A stretch of DNA of 64,000 nucleotides from Alphaproteobacteria bacterium LSUCC0719 (GTDB taxonomy: Bacteria > Pseudomonadota > Alphaproteobacteria > Puniceispirillales > Puniceispirillaceae). A model generated the notes under the pieces. It did no database searches and was not told where the DNA came from. It was given only the letters and a program-made list of their open reading frames with translations. The translations under genes were made by a program, and so were the position numbers. This document shows positions 35,526 through 45,123 of the stretch, one piece after another. The stretch lies in assembly GCA_040839025.1 (NCBI GenBank), contig JBFPJN010000001.1, forward strand, positions 806,001 to 870,000. The letters run 5' to 3'. Every line of letters starts with the position of its first letter. The first letter of the stretch is position 1.

Positions 35526-36713
35526 TCACGCAGCACCGATGGCGCGGCGCGGGAACGACTCGCAGGCAGGTTTCGTACCGTCCCATTCGCTGGCGTCATG
35601 CTGCGCCGCCGCCAGCCAGTCGGGCGCGATTTCGACCCCCCATCCGGGGGTATCGGTGACGGTGACATGCCCGCCATCGACAGCGAACGGATCGCCGCGG
35701 AACAGACCCTCGGTCCAGGGATAATAGTCCGCCCCCTCGATCGCCAGTTCCAGATACGGGCCGGCATTCGGGATCGCGGTCAGCAGATGCATCGTGCAGA
35801 TGGTGACAAGCGACAGGTTCGCCGCGTGCGGGGTACAGGGATAGCCGCGCCCGTCCGGGCCGGCGGTGGCCAGCATCCGCGCCAGCGCCAGCGTCGGTGT
35901 CAGCCCGCCCATATACATCACATCCGGCTGCATCACATCGACAACATGATTGGCCGCCATATCGACCCAGTGCCGCATGTCGCAATCCTGCTCGCCGCCG
36001 GTGACATCGATATCCAGCGCCTGGGTGACCTGCCGGGTCAGATCGGGCCGCCAATAGGGGCACGGCTCCTCGTAATGGCTGATGCCGTTGGCCTCCAGCA
36101 TCCAGCCAACCTCGATGGCGCGCGGCACGTCAAAGGCGCTGTTGGCGTCAACCATCGTGACAATGCCGGGGCCAAGCGCGCGCGGCACGGTCTCGACAAT
36201 CGCCTCGGTGCGGCCGGGCCATTCATCGCTGCCGCGCCCGCATTCGGCACCGACCCGGAATTTGAAGGCGTCAAAGCCGTGCGTATCGCGAAGCCGGCAC
36301 ATTCTGTCGGCCTCGTCGGCGGGCGTGATGTCGCGCTTCATCGAGGATGCATAGGCCCGCACCCGCCCCGGCGCGCCGCCGATCAGGCTGGCAACAGGCT
36401 GTCCGGCCATCTGCCCCAGAAGATCCCACAGCGCGGTATCGACACCTGAAAGCGCCCGCCGGACATAGGATCCGGGGAATTTATGCTCGCGCTCATGAAC
36501 AAAGGCGGCAAGGTCCAGAAAATCGTCCACCGGGTTGTCACCGTCGATGACGCGGCCCAGAACCCAGGGCGCCACCTGCCGGTGCAGCACCTGCGCGGTG
36601 ATGTCGGCATGGTAGGTCGATACCTGCCCCCACCCGGTCTCGCCGCCATCCGTTGTTACCCGGACAAACCCCACATCCGGCGTGGCAAAGGTTTCCAGCT
36701 TCGCAATTCTCAT
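35526..36713 (-). CDS. Mandelate racemase/enolase superfamily sugar-acid dehydratase or isomerase
   Basis: 395 residues with the enolase-superfamily barrel: FKFRVG base region, metal ligands in VDANSAF, HYEEPCP and GGEQDC, and the second-side His in TPHAANLS. Such proteins dehydrate or epimerise sugar acids or related alpha-hydroxy acids. The subgroup cannot be settled by eye. It ends 55 bases upstream of the sirtuin gene on the same strand, so the two may be cotranscribed. Confidence 0.85.
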   Translation of the reverse strand: MRIAKLETFATPDVGFVRVTTDGGETGWGQVSTYHADITAQVLHRQVAPWVLGRVIDGDNPVDDFLDLAAFVHEREHKFPGSYVRRALSGVDTALWDLLGQMAGQPVASLIGGAPGRVRAYASSMKRDITPADEADRMCRLRDTHGFDAFKFRVGAECGRGSDEWPGRTEAIVETVPRALGPGIVTMVDANSAFDVPRAIEVGWMLEANGISHYEEPCPYWRPDLTRQVTQALDIDVTGGEQDCDMRHWVDMAANHVVDVMQPDVMYMGGLTPTLALARMLATAGPDGRGYPCTPHAANLSLVTICTMHLLTAIPNAGPYLELAIEGADYYPWTEGLFRGDPFAVDGGHVTVTDTPGWGVEIAPDWLAAAQHDASEWDGTKPACESFPRRAIGAA

Positions 36714-36901
36714 ACCCGTTACCCCAGCTGATCAAGTCCCGATGAGAGTGGCAACGGATCGTGCCGCGCACAAGGCGAAATAACGCACCGGCTACCGCCG
36801 GCAACGGCTCAGTCCGAGCATCATTAATATTAACTAAAACTAATATAAAGATTAACCTTCACCGTTTTACTTGCCTTCATATTTTTTTAAGGAGCTTTTT
36901 T

Positions 36902-37627
36902 ATGAAATTCTATATTGCGGGTGCCCTCCTCAGCCTTGCTGTCGTTACCCAGGCACAGGCGCTGACATTCAAGAAGGGCGAGGTTCTCGGGGCGGATGGC
37001 CAGATCTATCAGGGTGCCTCGCCGGACCAGATTGACAGGCTGATCGACAAGGCAAAGGAAAGTGGTGAAGCCGGCGGCGTCACCGGCAACAATGTCTTTG
37101 TCGTTGTCGGCGAGGAGGTGACCTTCGTCCCGGTCAGTGACTTGCGCGGCCTGCCAAAGGATTCGCAGATCTCGGTGATCGGCAATGCCGTTGTCCAGGA
37201 CCTGACAGGAAGCGACGATGTGACCTATGAGCAGATCAGCGCCGTCACCGAACTTTCCGAAGAAACCGGGGTCAGCGTCGAGGAACTGCTGAATGACGGG
37301 GATCTTGCCAGCATGGACCCCAAGATTCTGGAACAGGTCGAGGCGATGTCGGCTGAAACCGGTATCTCGATGGACAACCTGATAGCGGTGAACAGCGTGC
37401 TGGAAGCGATGCCGGAGGATCAGGTCAATCAGTTCATCGAGGATCTCGGTGATCTGGTTGACAGCGGCATGGCCGAACAGGTTGATGCGTTCCTTGACGA
37501 TTTGCGGAACATCGAAGGTGCCATGGATGCCATCACCAACTTTGACAGCTATGAAAGCTGTGTTGCTGGCGGCGGCGGCAGCACATGCGATGCCATTGAA
37601 GAAGCCATGAACGAACATGATATCTAG
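36902..37627 (+). CDS. Exported acidic helical protein
   Basis: 241 residues from ATG 36902, with AAGGAG seven bases upstream. A signal peptide (MKFYIAGALLSLAVV, then QAQA cleavage) is followed by an acidic protein. Two adjacent related units, ELSEETGVSVEELLNDG and AMSAETGISMDNLIAVN, suggest an internal helical duplication. Two Cys near the C-terminus (SCVAGGGGSTC) could form a disulfide. It is monocistronic, with a strong terminator. I do not recognise the family. Confidence 0.75.
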   Translation: MKFYIAGALLSLAVVTQAQALTFKKGEVLGADGQIYQGASPDQIDRLIDKAKESGEAGGVTGNNVFVVVGEEVTFVPVSDLRGLPKDSQISVIGNAVVQDLTGSDDVTYEQISAVTELSEETGVSVEELLNDGDLASMDPKILEQVEAMSAETGISMDNLIAVNSVLEAMPEDQVNQFIEDLGDLVDSGMAEQVDAFLDDLRNIEGAMDAITNFDSYESCVAGGGGSTCDAIEEAMNEHDI

Positions 37628-37660
37628 CTCGGCATATGAAGCCGTAAGGTAAAATCCAGT

Positions 37661-37685
37661 AAAGGGGCCCGCGCGGCCCCTTTTT
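37661..37685 (+). terminator. Intrinsic terminator after the exported acidic protein gene
   Basis: GGGGCC and GGCCCC form a G/C-rich stem around CGCGC, followed by TTTTT, 33 bases after the stop. This is a textbook Rho-independent terminator on the plus strand. Confidence 0.85.
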
Positions 37686-37767
37686 CATCCGCCTCTTGCA
37701 TCCGGGGATGAAATTCATGATGCTGGCCGCCGCGATGATGGCGACCGCCGGGTCAGGGAGATGCAGG

Positions 37768-38337
37768 ATGAACAGTGTGATCGAATTTCTGTCAACGCGG
37801 CGGTCGGTGACCGCCAAGACCATGCAGCCCGGCAATGTCGATCCGGGCCATCTTGACCAGATCCTGACCGCCGGACTCCGCGTCCCGGACCATGGCGCGC
37901 TGAAACCGTGGAAGCTTGCCGTCATCACCGGTGCGGCGCGTGAACGGCTTGACCGGGAGGTGATCCATGCCGAATTCATCGCCGCCAATCCGGATGCAAA
38001 GCCGGAGGTCGAGTCGGTGGAAACATGCCGTCTGCAGCGTGCCGATGTGGTGATCGCCGTCATTTCATCGCCTGTCGAGCATCCCAAGATCGACCCGTGG
38101 GAGATGCAGCTGTCAGCCGGCGCTGTCTGCACGACCCTGCTATATGCGGCACAGTCTTTCGGCTATGCCGCGCAATGGCTGACCGAATGGTATGCCTATA
38201 ATGACCGCATGCTGGTTGAACTTGGTGGAACGCCCGGGCATGACCGTATCGCAGGCTTCATCTATATCGGCGAAAAAGTGAAGCCGCCGATGGAACGCAC
38301 CCGGCCCGATCCGGCCACCATCATCACCAGGTTATAG
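37768..38337 (+). CDS. Nitroreductase-family protein (YdjA-like)
   Basis: 189-residue FMN-dependent oxidoreductase: the N-terminal RRSVTAKTMQPGNVDP block, the VPDHGALKPWKLAVI region and GFIYIGE are typical of the small YdjA-type group. ATG 37768 has GGGAG upstream and is preferred over 37696. The protein ends 21 bases before the convergent molybdopterin reductase gene. Substrate unknown. Confidence 0.82.
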   Translation: MNSVIEFLSTRRSVTAKTMQPGNVDPGHLDQILTAGLRVPDHGALKPWKLAVITGAARERLDREVIHAEFIAANPDAKPEVESVETCRLQRADVVIAVISSPVEHPKIDPWEMQLSAGAVCTTLLYAAQSFGYAAQWLTEWYAYNDRMLVELGGTPGHDRIAGFIYIGEKVKPPMERTRPDPATIITRL

Positions 38338-38358
38338 GTGGCAACAGGCCGTTTGTGG

Positions 38359-40650
38359 TCAATCACGCGGCACGAACCGAGGCGGCTGGAAGGCTGCTTC
38401 GGCCGGATTGTCCCCGTCATGGCGCGCCACCTCGACAAGACAGCTATGCGCGGCGGGGCCCTGTGACAATGGCGAGGTTCCCTGATCTGGCGTCAGGATG
38501 TTCGGATTACCATGTCGGCACAATCCGGTATCGGGACAGGGGTCGAACCAGGCGCCCGTACTCATCATGACCACGCCGGGCATGATATCGGGCGTGATGA
38601 CCGCGCCGCCAAGACAGGCACCCCGCCCGTTATGGACCCTGACAATATCACCGTCCCTGATACCCCGCTGTGCGGCGTCATCCGGGTTCATCTCGACAGC
38701 TTCATGACCGGCGACCTTGGCACGCGCGGCGTGCGTGCCCGGATCAAGCTGTGAATGAAGCTTGTTGCGTGGCTGCTTGCCAAGAAGATGCAGCGGATAT
38801 GTCGGCGTCGCGTTGCCAAGCCATTCATCCGGTTCGTTCCAGGTGGCGTGACCAAGGCAGTCGGCATAGCCGAACGATGCCACTCTTTCAGAGAACAGTT
38901 CGATCCTGCCGCTTGGCGTGGCCAGAGGGTGCGCTTCGGGATCGGCCCGAAACGCCCCGAACAGCACCGGCTCGACCGGCGGGGCGGCACGCCGGTGATA
39001 TGTCGCGGCAACAAGATCCTCATAGGATGGCAGGTCCACATCGCGGTCGGCCGCCCGCCGCCGTGACTGGTCCCACAGATAGCGCACCCATTCCTCGGCC
39101 GAACGGCCTTCACGGAATTGTTCCCCACACCCCATCGCCCGCGCGATTCCGGACAGGATGTCGAAATCATCGCGCGCCTCGCCAACAGGCTCCTGGGCCT
39201 TTTCCATGGCGATGATGTAGGGGTCGCGCGGCGTCATCCCTATATCGGTGCGCTCCAGCATGGTTGTGCAGGGCAGCACAATGTCAGCCCGCTTGGCGGT
39301 GGCGTTCCAGCACCAGTCATGGATGATTACGGTATCGGGCTTCTGCCATGCCTGCTGCAGCCTGTTCAGATCCTGATGATGGTGGAACGGATTCCCGCCA
39401 GCCCAATAGACCAGACGTGTATCCGGATAGCGATAGCGCCCGCCATTATAGTCGAACTCGGCACCGGGATTCAGCAGCATGTCGCTGATCCGCGCCACAG
39501 GAATGAAATCGCTGACGCCATTGGTGCCCTGCGGCAAGGCGGCAACGGGGACGGGATCAACATTGTGTCCGACATAGTTGGCGATGGCATAGCCGAACCC
39601 GATACCGCCGCCTGGCGTGCCGATATGACCAAGCATGGCCGCAAGCGACATAGCGGCCCAGTAGGGCTGCTCGCCATATTGCTGCCTGGTCAGCGACCAG
39701 CTGATCGACACCATGGTGCGTTTCGACGCCATGTTTCGTGCCAAAGCGACAATTTCGGACGCCGGAAGGGCTGTCAGCCCACTTGCCCATTGTGCATCCT
39801 TGCGGATCCCGTCGGATGCACCATCGAGATAGGCCGCAAATTTGTCATAGCCGACCGTGTAGCGTGCGAGAAACCCGTCATCCGCCAGCCCTTCGGCACG
39901 CAATGTATGGCACAGTGCCAGGATCAGCGCGGTATCGCTGTTCGGACGGATATGGATGGTGCGTGGCGAGGCCGGTGCCTCGAGATCAAGCCCACGCGGC
40001 GAGACATTGATGAATTCGACACCTGCCGCCACCGCCGCGGCAAATCCCTCGCGCTGGACATGACAACCCGTGCCGCCATTGCCCATCTGCCCATTGCCAA
40101 GTGCCAGTCCGCCAAAAGCCACGAACAATTCGCAATGCGCGGCGATATTGGTCCAGCTTGTATGCTGGATCAGCAACCTGCCGAAACTGCCCAGAACATG
40201 CGGTACGATTACCTCGGCAGCGGCATAGCTGTAGGTGTTCACCGACCGTGTATAACCGCCGATGAGGTTCAGGAACCGATGGATCTGGCTCTGGGCATGG
40301 TGAAATCTGCCGGCACTGGCCCAGCCATAGGACCCTGCATAGATGGCGCTGTTGCCATATGTCGCCCGCACCCGGTCAAGTTCTGCTGCAACAAGCCGCT
40401 CCGCCTCGTCCCAGCCGACCTCGACAAACGGGTCAGTGCCGCGCAAGCCCTGTGCCGGACCCGGCCCGTGATCGAGCCACCCCCGGCGCACCGCCGGGCG
40501 TCTGATCCGTGTTGGATGGTCAAGAAGCTCGGCAAGCGATGTGCCGATTGGCGACGGATCACGATCCTCGGCAAAGGGTGTCAGACCGGTCACACGTCCG
40601 TCCCTGACGGCAACCTCGTAGGTTCCCCAATGCGTACTCGTCAACGACAT
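38359..40650 (-). CDS. Molybdopterin oxidoreductase, biotin sulfoxide/TMAO/DMSO reductase family
   Basis: 763 residues from ATG 40650, with GGGAGG five bases upstream. The protein has the bis-MGD reductase fold with NTYSYAAAE, where Ser is the expected molybdenum ligand, and the C-terminal cofactor domain (HLLGKQPRNKLHSQLDPGTH). There is no N-terminal Cys cluster motif or Tat signal, so it is cytoplasmic, like BisC, which reduces biotin sulfoxide or methionine sulfoxide. It follows the sulfatase gene by 66 bases on the same strand. MobA at 4.9 kb would make its cofactor. Confidence 0.85.
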   Translation of the reverse strand: MSLTSTHWGTYEVAVRDGRVTGLTPFAEDRDPSPIGTSLAELLDHPTRIRRPAVRRGWLDHGPGPAQGLRGTDPFVEVGWDEAERLVAAELDRVRATYGNSAIYAGSYGWASAGRFHHAQSQIHRFLNLIGGYTRSVNTYSYAAAEVIVPHVLGSFGRLLIQHTSWTNIAAHCELFVAFGGLALGNGQMGNGGTGCHVQREGFAAAVAAGVEFINVSPRGLDLEAPASPRTIHIRPNSDTALILALCHTLRAEGLADDGFLARYTVGYDKFAAYLDGASDGIRKDAQWASGLTALPASEIVALARNMASKRTMVSISWSLTRQQYGEQPYWAAMSLAAMLGHIGTPGGGIGFGYAIANYVGHNVDPVPVAALPQGTNGVSDFIPVARISDMLLNPGAEFDYNGGRYRYPDTRLVYWAGGNPFHHHQDLNRLQQAWQKPDTVIIHDWCWNATAKRADIVLPCTTMLERTDIGMTPRDPYIIAMEKAQEPVGEARDDFDILSGIARAMGCGEQFREGRSAEEWVRYLWDQSRRRAADRDVDLPSYEDLVAATYHRRAAPPVEPVLFGAFRADPEAHPLATPSGRIELFSERVASFGYADCLGHATWNEPDEWLGNATPTYPLHLLGKQPRNKLHSQLDPGTHAARAKVAGHEAVEMNPDDAAQRGIRDGDIVRVHNGRGACLGGAVITPDIMPGVVMMSTGAWFDPCPDTGLCRHGNPNILTPDQGTSPLSQGPAAHSCLVEVARHDGDNPAEAAFQPPRFVPRD

Positions 40651-40716
40651 ACCAGCCTCCCGGTCGTCATCAGGCCATGATCGGCCTTGCAAGGCAATAG
40701 ACCCACGCCGCCATGA

Positions 40717-42270
40717 TCAATCCGCCAGTGGAGGAAAGCGCGTCTGCGCCGCTGCGACCGTCCAGTCGATATGGTTGCGGACATATTCCTCGGCGGCGTT
40801 GCGCGGCGGTGTATAATCCCAATCGGTGCGCCGACCCGTCTGCATGGCATCAAAAACAACACGTCGCGCCGCCTGGCTGGCAATGACATCATCGCGAAGC
40901 GCGGCACTGTCCCATCTTGCCGCCACCTCGGCCGCGAACGCCGATGCAATTTCGGCGCTGGCCGGATCCGCCGCCAGATTGACATGTTCATGCGGATCGT
41001 CGCGCAAATTGTAAAGCTGTGCCGGATCGTCATCACAATGAATGTATTTCCACTGTCCGCGGCGGATCATGAACACCGGGGTTGCCGTCATCTCGGCGCA
41101 ATATTCACCAATCACCGTCCCCTCATCCTCGGCCCCGCCACGCGCCATCGGCGCCAGTGACCTGCCATCCACCGGCTGGCCCATCGGCAGAGCGGATGCG
41201 CCGGCAAAATCCAGCATTGTTGGCAACAGGTCGACAAGTGAACAGGGGCTGTCAATGCGGCCTGCCTTGATACCCGGACCCGCCATCACCAGCGGCACCC
41301 GCGCGGAATGCTCGAAGAAGTTCATCTTGTACCAAAGACCACGCTCGCCAAGCATGTCGCCATGATCCGACGTGACGATGAAAATCGTATTGTCGAGCTG
41401 TCCCATGTCCTCGATCACACGCACGATTTCACCGATCTTGCTGTCGACATATGACACATTCGCGTAATAGCCACGCCGCGCCCGTCTGATATCGGCAGCC
41501 GAGGTGGTGACCGCACTGGCCCCAATGCCGTCACGAACACGAACCGAAAACGGATCCTGCGGCACCGCCGCCATGTCCGTGACCGGCAGGTCGATCCCGC
41601 CATCTTCATACAGGTTCCAGAACTGCGGCAGCGCCACATAGGGGTCATGCGGATTCATGAAGCTGGCAACCAGCGCAAAGGGCGCGCCCGCGTCACAGGC
41701 ATATTGCATCAATCTGCGTCTGGCCGCGAACGCAACCTCTTCGTCATATTCGATCTGAAAGGCTGTCACCGCACTTCCGGCCTCGAACACCGAATCCATA
41801 TTGTGGTACCAGCGGTCGATCCTTTCATCGGCATTCAACCAGTCAGGCACCCAGGCAAAATCCGCCGGATAGACATCCGTTGTGACACGCTCTTCAAAGC
41901 CATGGAGCTGATCCGGACCGACAAAATGCATCCGCCCGGCAAGGCAGGTCCGGTATCCGGCCTGACGCAGATAATGGGCAAAGGTCGGCACGGAAGCGGC
42001 AAAGTCACTGGCATTGTCATAGGTGCCAAGGCGACTGACAAGCTGGCCGGTCATGAAACTGGCCCGCGACGGGGCGCACAGGGGCGAATTGCAATAGGCC
42101 GAATCAAAGCGTGCGCCACGCGCCGCCAGCGCGTCCAGATTCGGGGTCTGGACCACGGGGTTCCCATAGGCACCGGTAAATTGCGGCGCCAGCTGATCAG
42201 CCATAATCAGAACGATATTGGGGTGCGATGGAGATGGTGCCGGAGACCGGGTCGAGGGGGCTGATGTCAT
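40717..42270 (-). CDS. Sulfatase, choline-sulfatase-like
   Basis: 517 residues of the alkaline-phosphatase fold. The formylglycine motif CAPSR (in NSPLCAPSRASFMTG) and the metal-site blocks NIVLIMADQ and TSDHGDMLGERGLWYK are present. The C-terminal half, with HEHVNLA, resembles BetC-type choline sulfatases, which release choline and sulfate. That substrate assignment is inference from similarity of pattern. No formylglycine-generating enzyme is seen in the window. Confidence 0.82.
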   Translation of the reverse strand: MTSAPSTRSPAPSPSHPNIVLIMADQLAPQFTGAYGNPVVQTPNLDALAARGARFDSAYCNSPLCAPSRASFMTGQLVSRLGTYDNASDFAASVPTFAHYLRQAGYRTCLAGRMHFVGPDQLHGFEERVTTDVYPADFAWVPDWLNADERIDRWYHNMDSVFEAGSAVTAFQIEYDEEVAFAARRRLMQYACDAGAPFALVASFMNPHDPYVALPQFWNLYEDGGIDLPVTDMAAVPQDPFSVRVRDGIGASAVTTSAADIRRARRGYYANVSYVDSKIGEIVRVIEDMGQLDNTIFIVTSDHGDMLGERGLWYKMNFFEHSARVPLVMAGPGIKAGRIDSPCSLVDLLPTMLDFAGASALPMGQPVDGRSLAPMARGGAEDEGTVIGEYCAEMTATPVFMIRRGQWKYIHCDDDPAQLYNLRDDPHEHVNLAADPASAEIASAFAAEVAARWDSAALRDDVIASQAARRVVFDAMQTGRRTDWDYTPPRNAAEEYVRNHIDWTVAAAQTRFPPLAD

Positions 42271-42583
42271 GATGACCTCACAGGGATCGAGAATGCCGGA
42301 TCGGCCTGATTATTGGCGACCGGACACATTCCAACCATACGCCAAACGCGGCTTCTGGCAATCGGCAACCATCCGGCTGGCCACGAGCCGCGGCGGCGCG
42401 TCATCAATAGCAACGCGGTGACGAATTGTCACATGTGAACCATACCGGGCAACGCGCATGCTGACGTTACTGAAGTGGGTGCCATCCACCGAAGTTAACG
42501 AAATGTCACGGGTGGTTTGTTCAAAGCAGCCACCCGTGATATTTGTTTGTCCATTGTTCTTCACCCAAAGATGAGCCGCGCCG
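42271..42583. other. Divergent promoter region between the sulfatase gene and ccmF
   Basis: No supported gene in 313 bases. It holds a perfect 10-bp inverted repeat described separately. The open frames here are shadows. Confidence 0.5.
42506..42539. promoter_or_regulatory. 10-bp inverted repeat ahead of ccmF
   Basis: TCACGGGTGG (42506-42515) and CCACCCGTGA (42530-42539) are perfect complements around a 14-base loop. It lies 44 bases before the ccmF start. With no T-run after it, an operator or leader hairpin is more likely than a terminator. Confidence 0.5.
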
Positions 42584-44545
42584 GTGATCACCGAACTTGG
42601 TCATTTTGCCCTGATTTTGGCCTTCATGACATCAATCTGCGTTGCCGTTCTGCCACTGGTGGGCCTGCGTTTCGGGCTTGCCTCGCTGACGGCGCTGGCG
42701 GCCCCGGCGACGTTGCTTATGGCGGCTGCCGTCAGCTTTGCCTTTGCCGCGCTGGTGACAGCCTTCGTTTCGTCCGATTTCTCGGTGGCGCTTGTTGCCG
42801 CGCATTCCCACTCGACCAAGCCGATGATCTACAAGATCTCCGGCACCTGGGGAAACCATGAAGGCTCGCTTCTTCTTTGGATCCTGATTCTGGTGTTGTT
42901 TGGCGGGATGCTGGCGATGCGCGGACGCGAGATGGATTTCGGACTGAAAACCCGCACGCTTGCCGTCCAGGCGATGGTGACAGCCGGGTTTCTGGCCTTC
43001 TGCCTGTTCACGTCGAACCCGTTTGCGCGCCTCGATCCACCGCCCCTTGACGGGAACGGGCTGAATCCGATCCTTCAGGATCCGGGGCTGGCCCTTCACC
43101 CGCCGACCCTCTATGTCGGCTATGTCGGCCTGTCACTTGCCTTTGCCTTTGCGGTGGCCGGCCTGATCGAAGGCCGCATCGACAGGGCCTGGGCGCGTCA
43201 TGTGCGCCCCTGGATCTCGGCTGCCTGGTGCGCCCTGACTGCCGGAATCGCGCTTGGCAGCTGGTGGGCCTATTACGAACTCGGCTGGGGTGGCTGGTGG
43301 TTCTGGGACCCGGTTGAAAATGCCTCGCTGATGCCGTGGCTTGCGGCAACGGCGCTTCTTCATTCGACGATTGTCGTCGAACAGCGCGACCGCCTGAAAA
43401 GCTGGACGGTACTGCTTGCCATTCTGGCCTTCTCGCTGTCGCTGGTCGGCACCTTCATTGTGCGTTCGGGCCTGCTGACATCGGTTCACAGCTTTGCCAG
43501 CGACCCGGCGCGCGGCGTCTTTATTCTCGGCATTCTGCTTGCCGCCATTGGCGTGCCACTGCTGCTGTTTGCGGTTCGTGGCCCACAGCTTGCCAGTCGG
43601 AATGACCATATTGCGATCAGCCGGGAAAGCGGACTGATCCTGAACAACTTCCTGCTGACGGCGGCGACCGTGGTGGTGCTTGTCGGCACTTTCTATCCGC
43701 TGGCGCTGGAAATGGTGACAGGCGCACGCATCACTGTCGGCCCGCCCTATTTTGACGCCACATTCAACCCGATCATGGCCGGCCTCGTGGTGGCGATGGC
43801 GCTTGGCCCCCTGTTGGCATGGCGGCGCGGCACCCTGCCCTCTCTTGGCACCAGCCTCAGGCTGGCGGCGGCCGGGGCCGTCCTCGCCATCGGTGCCGGG
43901 GCCATGTTTGCCGAGGCGATCAGCGCCGCCGGGCTTGCCGGGCTTGGCCTTCTTGGCTGGCTGGCGTTGGCCATTGGCGGCGACATCCTGCATCGGCTGA
44001 AGCCGTGGCAACGAGGGGCCGGCACGCGCGCCGCGGCGCTGCCGATGCCGGTATGGGGCATGTGGACCGCACATGCCGGCATGGTGGTGTTTCTGGTTGG
44101 TGCGCTTGGCAATGGCCTGTTCCAGACCGAAGTGATTGTCCGCGCCTTTCCGGGCGACACGGTCAATGTCGCTGGCAAGACGATGACGCTTCGCGCGGTC
44201 GAGGCCCGGCAGGGACCAAATTATGTCACCGAGACCGCGATTATCGAATTGCGTGACGGCACCGACATTCTGGCCGTGATGACGCCGGAAAAGCGCTTTT
44301 ACAACGCGGAACGCCAGACCACGACAGAAGCTGCCATCAGGCCACGTCTGAGCGGCGATGATTACGCTGTCCTTGGCGATGGTGACGCGACCAGCGGGTA
44401 CACGCTGCGGCTGTACCGAAAGCCGTTTGTCAGCTGGATCTGGGCCGGCGCGGGGCTGATGGCTGTTGGTGGCGGCCTGGCTGCCATCGGTCGCAGACAG
44501 CGGCGCACGGCGATGCTGACCGGTTCGGTCCGGACCGCGACATGA
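42584..44545 (+). CDS. ccmF: Cytochrome c maturation protein CcmF
   Basis: Inner-membrane heme-ligation subunit that attaches heme to apocytochrome c. 653 residues with more than a dozen hydrophobic segments and the tryptophan-rich heme-handling motif WGGWWFWDPVENASLMPW. The start is GTG at 42584. It is the first gene of a ccmF-ccmG-ccmHI unit; ccmABCDE are not in the window. The stop overlaps ccmG by four bases (ATGA). Confidence 0.94.
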   Translation: MITELGHFALILAFMTSICVAVLPLVGLRFGLASLTALAAPATLLMAAAVSFAFAALVTAFVSSDFSVALVAAHSHSTKPMIYKISGTWGNHEGSLLLWILILVLFGGMLAMRGREMDFGLKTRTLAVQAMVTAGFLAFCLFTSNPFARLDPPPLDGNGLNPILQDPGLALHPPTLYVGYVGLSLAFAFAVAGLIEGRIDRAWARHVRPWISAAWCALTAGIALGSWWAYYELGWGGWWFWDPVENASLMPWLAATALLHSTIVVEQRDRLKSWTVLLAILAFSLSLVGTFIVRSGLLTSVHSFASDPARGVFILGILLAAIGVPLLLFAVRGPQLASRNDHIAISRESGLILNNFLLTAATVVVLVGTFYPLALEMVTGARITVGPPYFDATFNPIMAGLVVAMALGPLLAWRRGTLPSLGTSLRLAAAGAVLAIGAGAMFAEAISAAGLAGLGLLGWLALAIGGDILHRLKPWQRGAGTRAAALPMPVWGMWTAHAGMVVFLVGALGNGLFQTEVIVRAFPGDTVNVAGKTMTLRAVEARQGPNYVTETAIIELRDGTDILAVMTPEKRFYNAERQTTTEAAIRPRLSGDDYAVLGDGDATSGYTLRLYRKPFVSWIWAGAGLMAVGGGLAAIGRRQRRTAMLTGSVRTAT

Positions 44546-45123
44546 GCCGATCCGGAAACAGCAAGGGGGCTGGGCCCCGCCTGTCATTCATCATCCCGTT
44601 TGCCGGTTTCCTGGTTCTGGCCGGGTTTGCGACCATAGCGCTGCTGGCGACGCTGCGCGGGGATCGCGACATATCGCAGCTTCCCTCGGCGATGGTTGGC
44701 AAACCGGCACCGACGATGATGCTGCCAAGCCTGGTGAATGACGGCCGGTCCGCATCTGCATCGGTGTCGGCAGTCGATTTTGCCGGCTCGGCGTTTCTGG
44801 TCAATGTGTTTGCCAGCTGGTGCGCGCCCTGCCGCGCCGAAGCGCCTGCCCTGGCCCTGCTTTCGGACAGCATCCCGATCTTTGGCATCGCCTACAAGGA
44901 CCGGCCCGAGGATACACGTGACTTCCTGACCGAATACGGAAACCCCTTTAGCGCCATCGGCATCGACCGTGACGGGGATGCCGGCATGAAATGGGGTGTC
45001 TATGGCGTGCCGGAGACGTTTCTGGTCGATGCCGACGGCACCATTCTGCTGCGTCATGCCGGCCCGATTGACCGACGCGTCCTTGATGATGTGCTGTTGC
45101 CAGCAATCGCCAGATTGCCATGA
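44542..45123 (+). CDS. ccmG: Thiol:disulfide oxidoreductase CcmG (DsbE)
   Basis: Membrane-anchored periplasmic thioredoxin that reduces apocytochrome c cysteines before heme attachment. 193 residues: an N-terminal anchor (FIIPFAGFLVLAGFATIALL) and the active site WCAPCRAEAP. It overlaps ccmF and the next gene by four bases on each side. Confidence 0.93.
   Translation: MSRSGNSKGAGPRLSFIIPFAGFLVLAGFATIALLATLRGDRDISQLPSAMVGKPAPTMMLPSLVNDGRSASASVSAVDFAGSAFLVNVFASWCAPCRAEAPALALLSDSIPIFGIAYKDRPEDTRDFLTEYGNPFSAIGIDRDGDAGMKWGVYGVPETFLVDADGTILLRHAGPIDRRVLDDVLLPAIARLP

Noticed and set aside
43133-44587. 484-codon minus-strand frame opposite ccmF
   Set aside because: It is the shadow of ccmF codon bias; no domain recognised.
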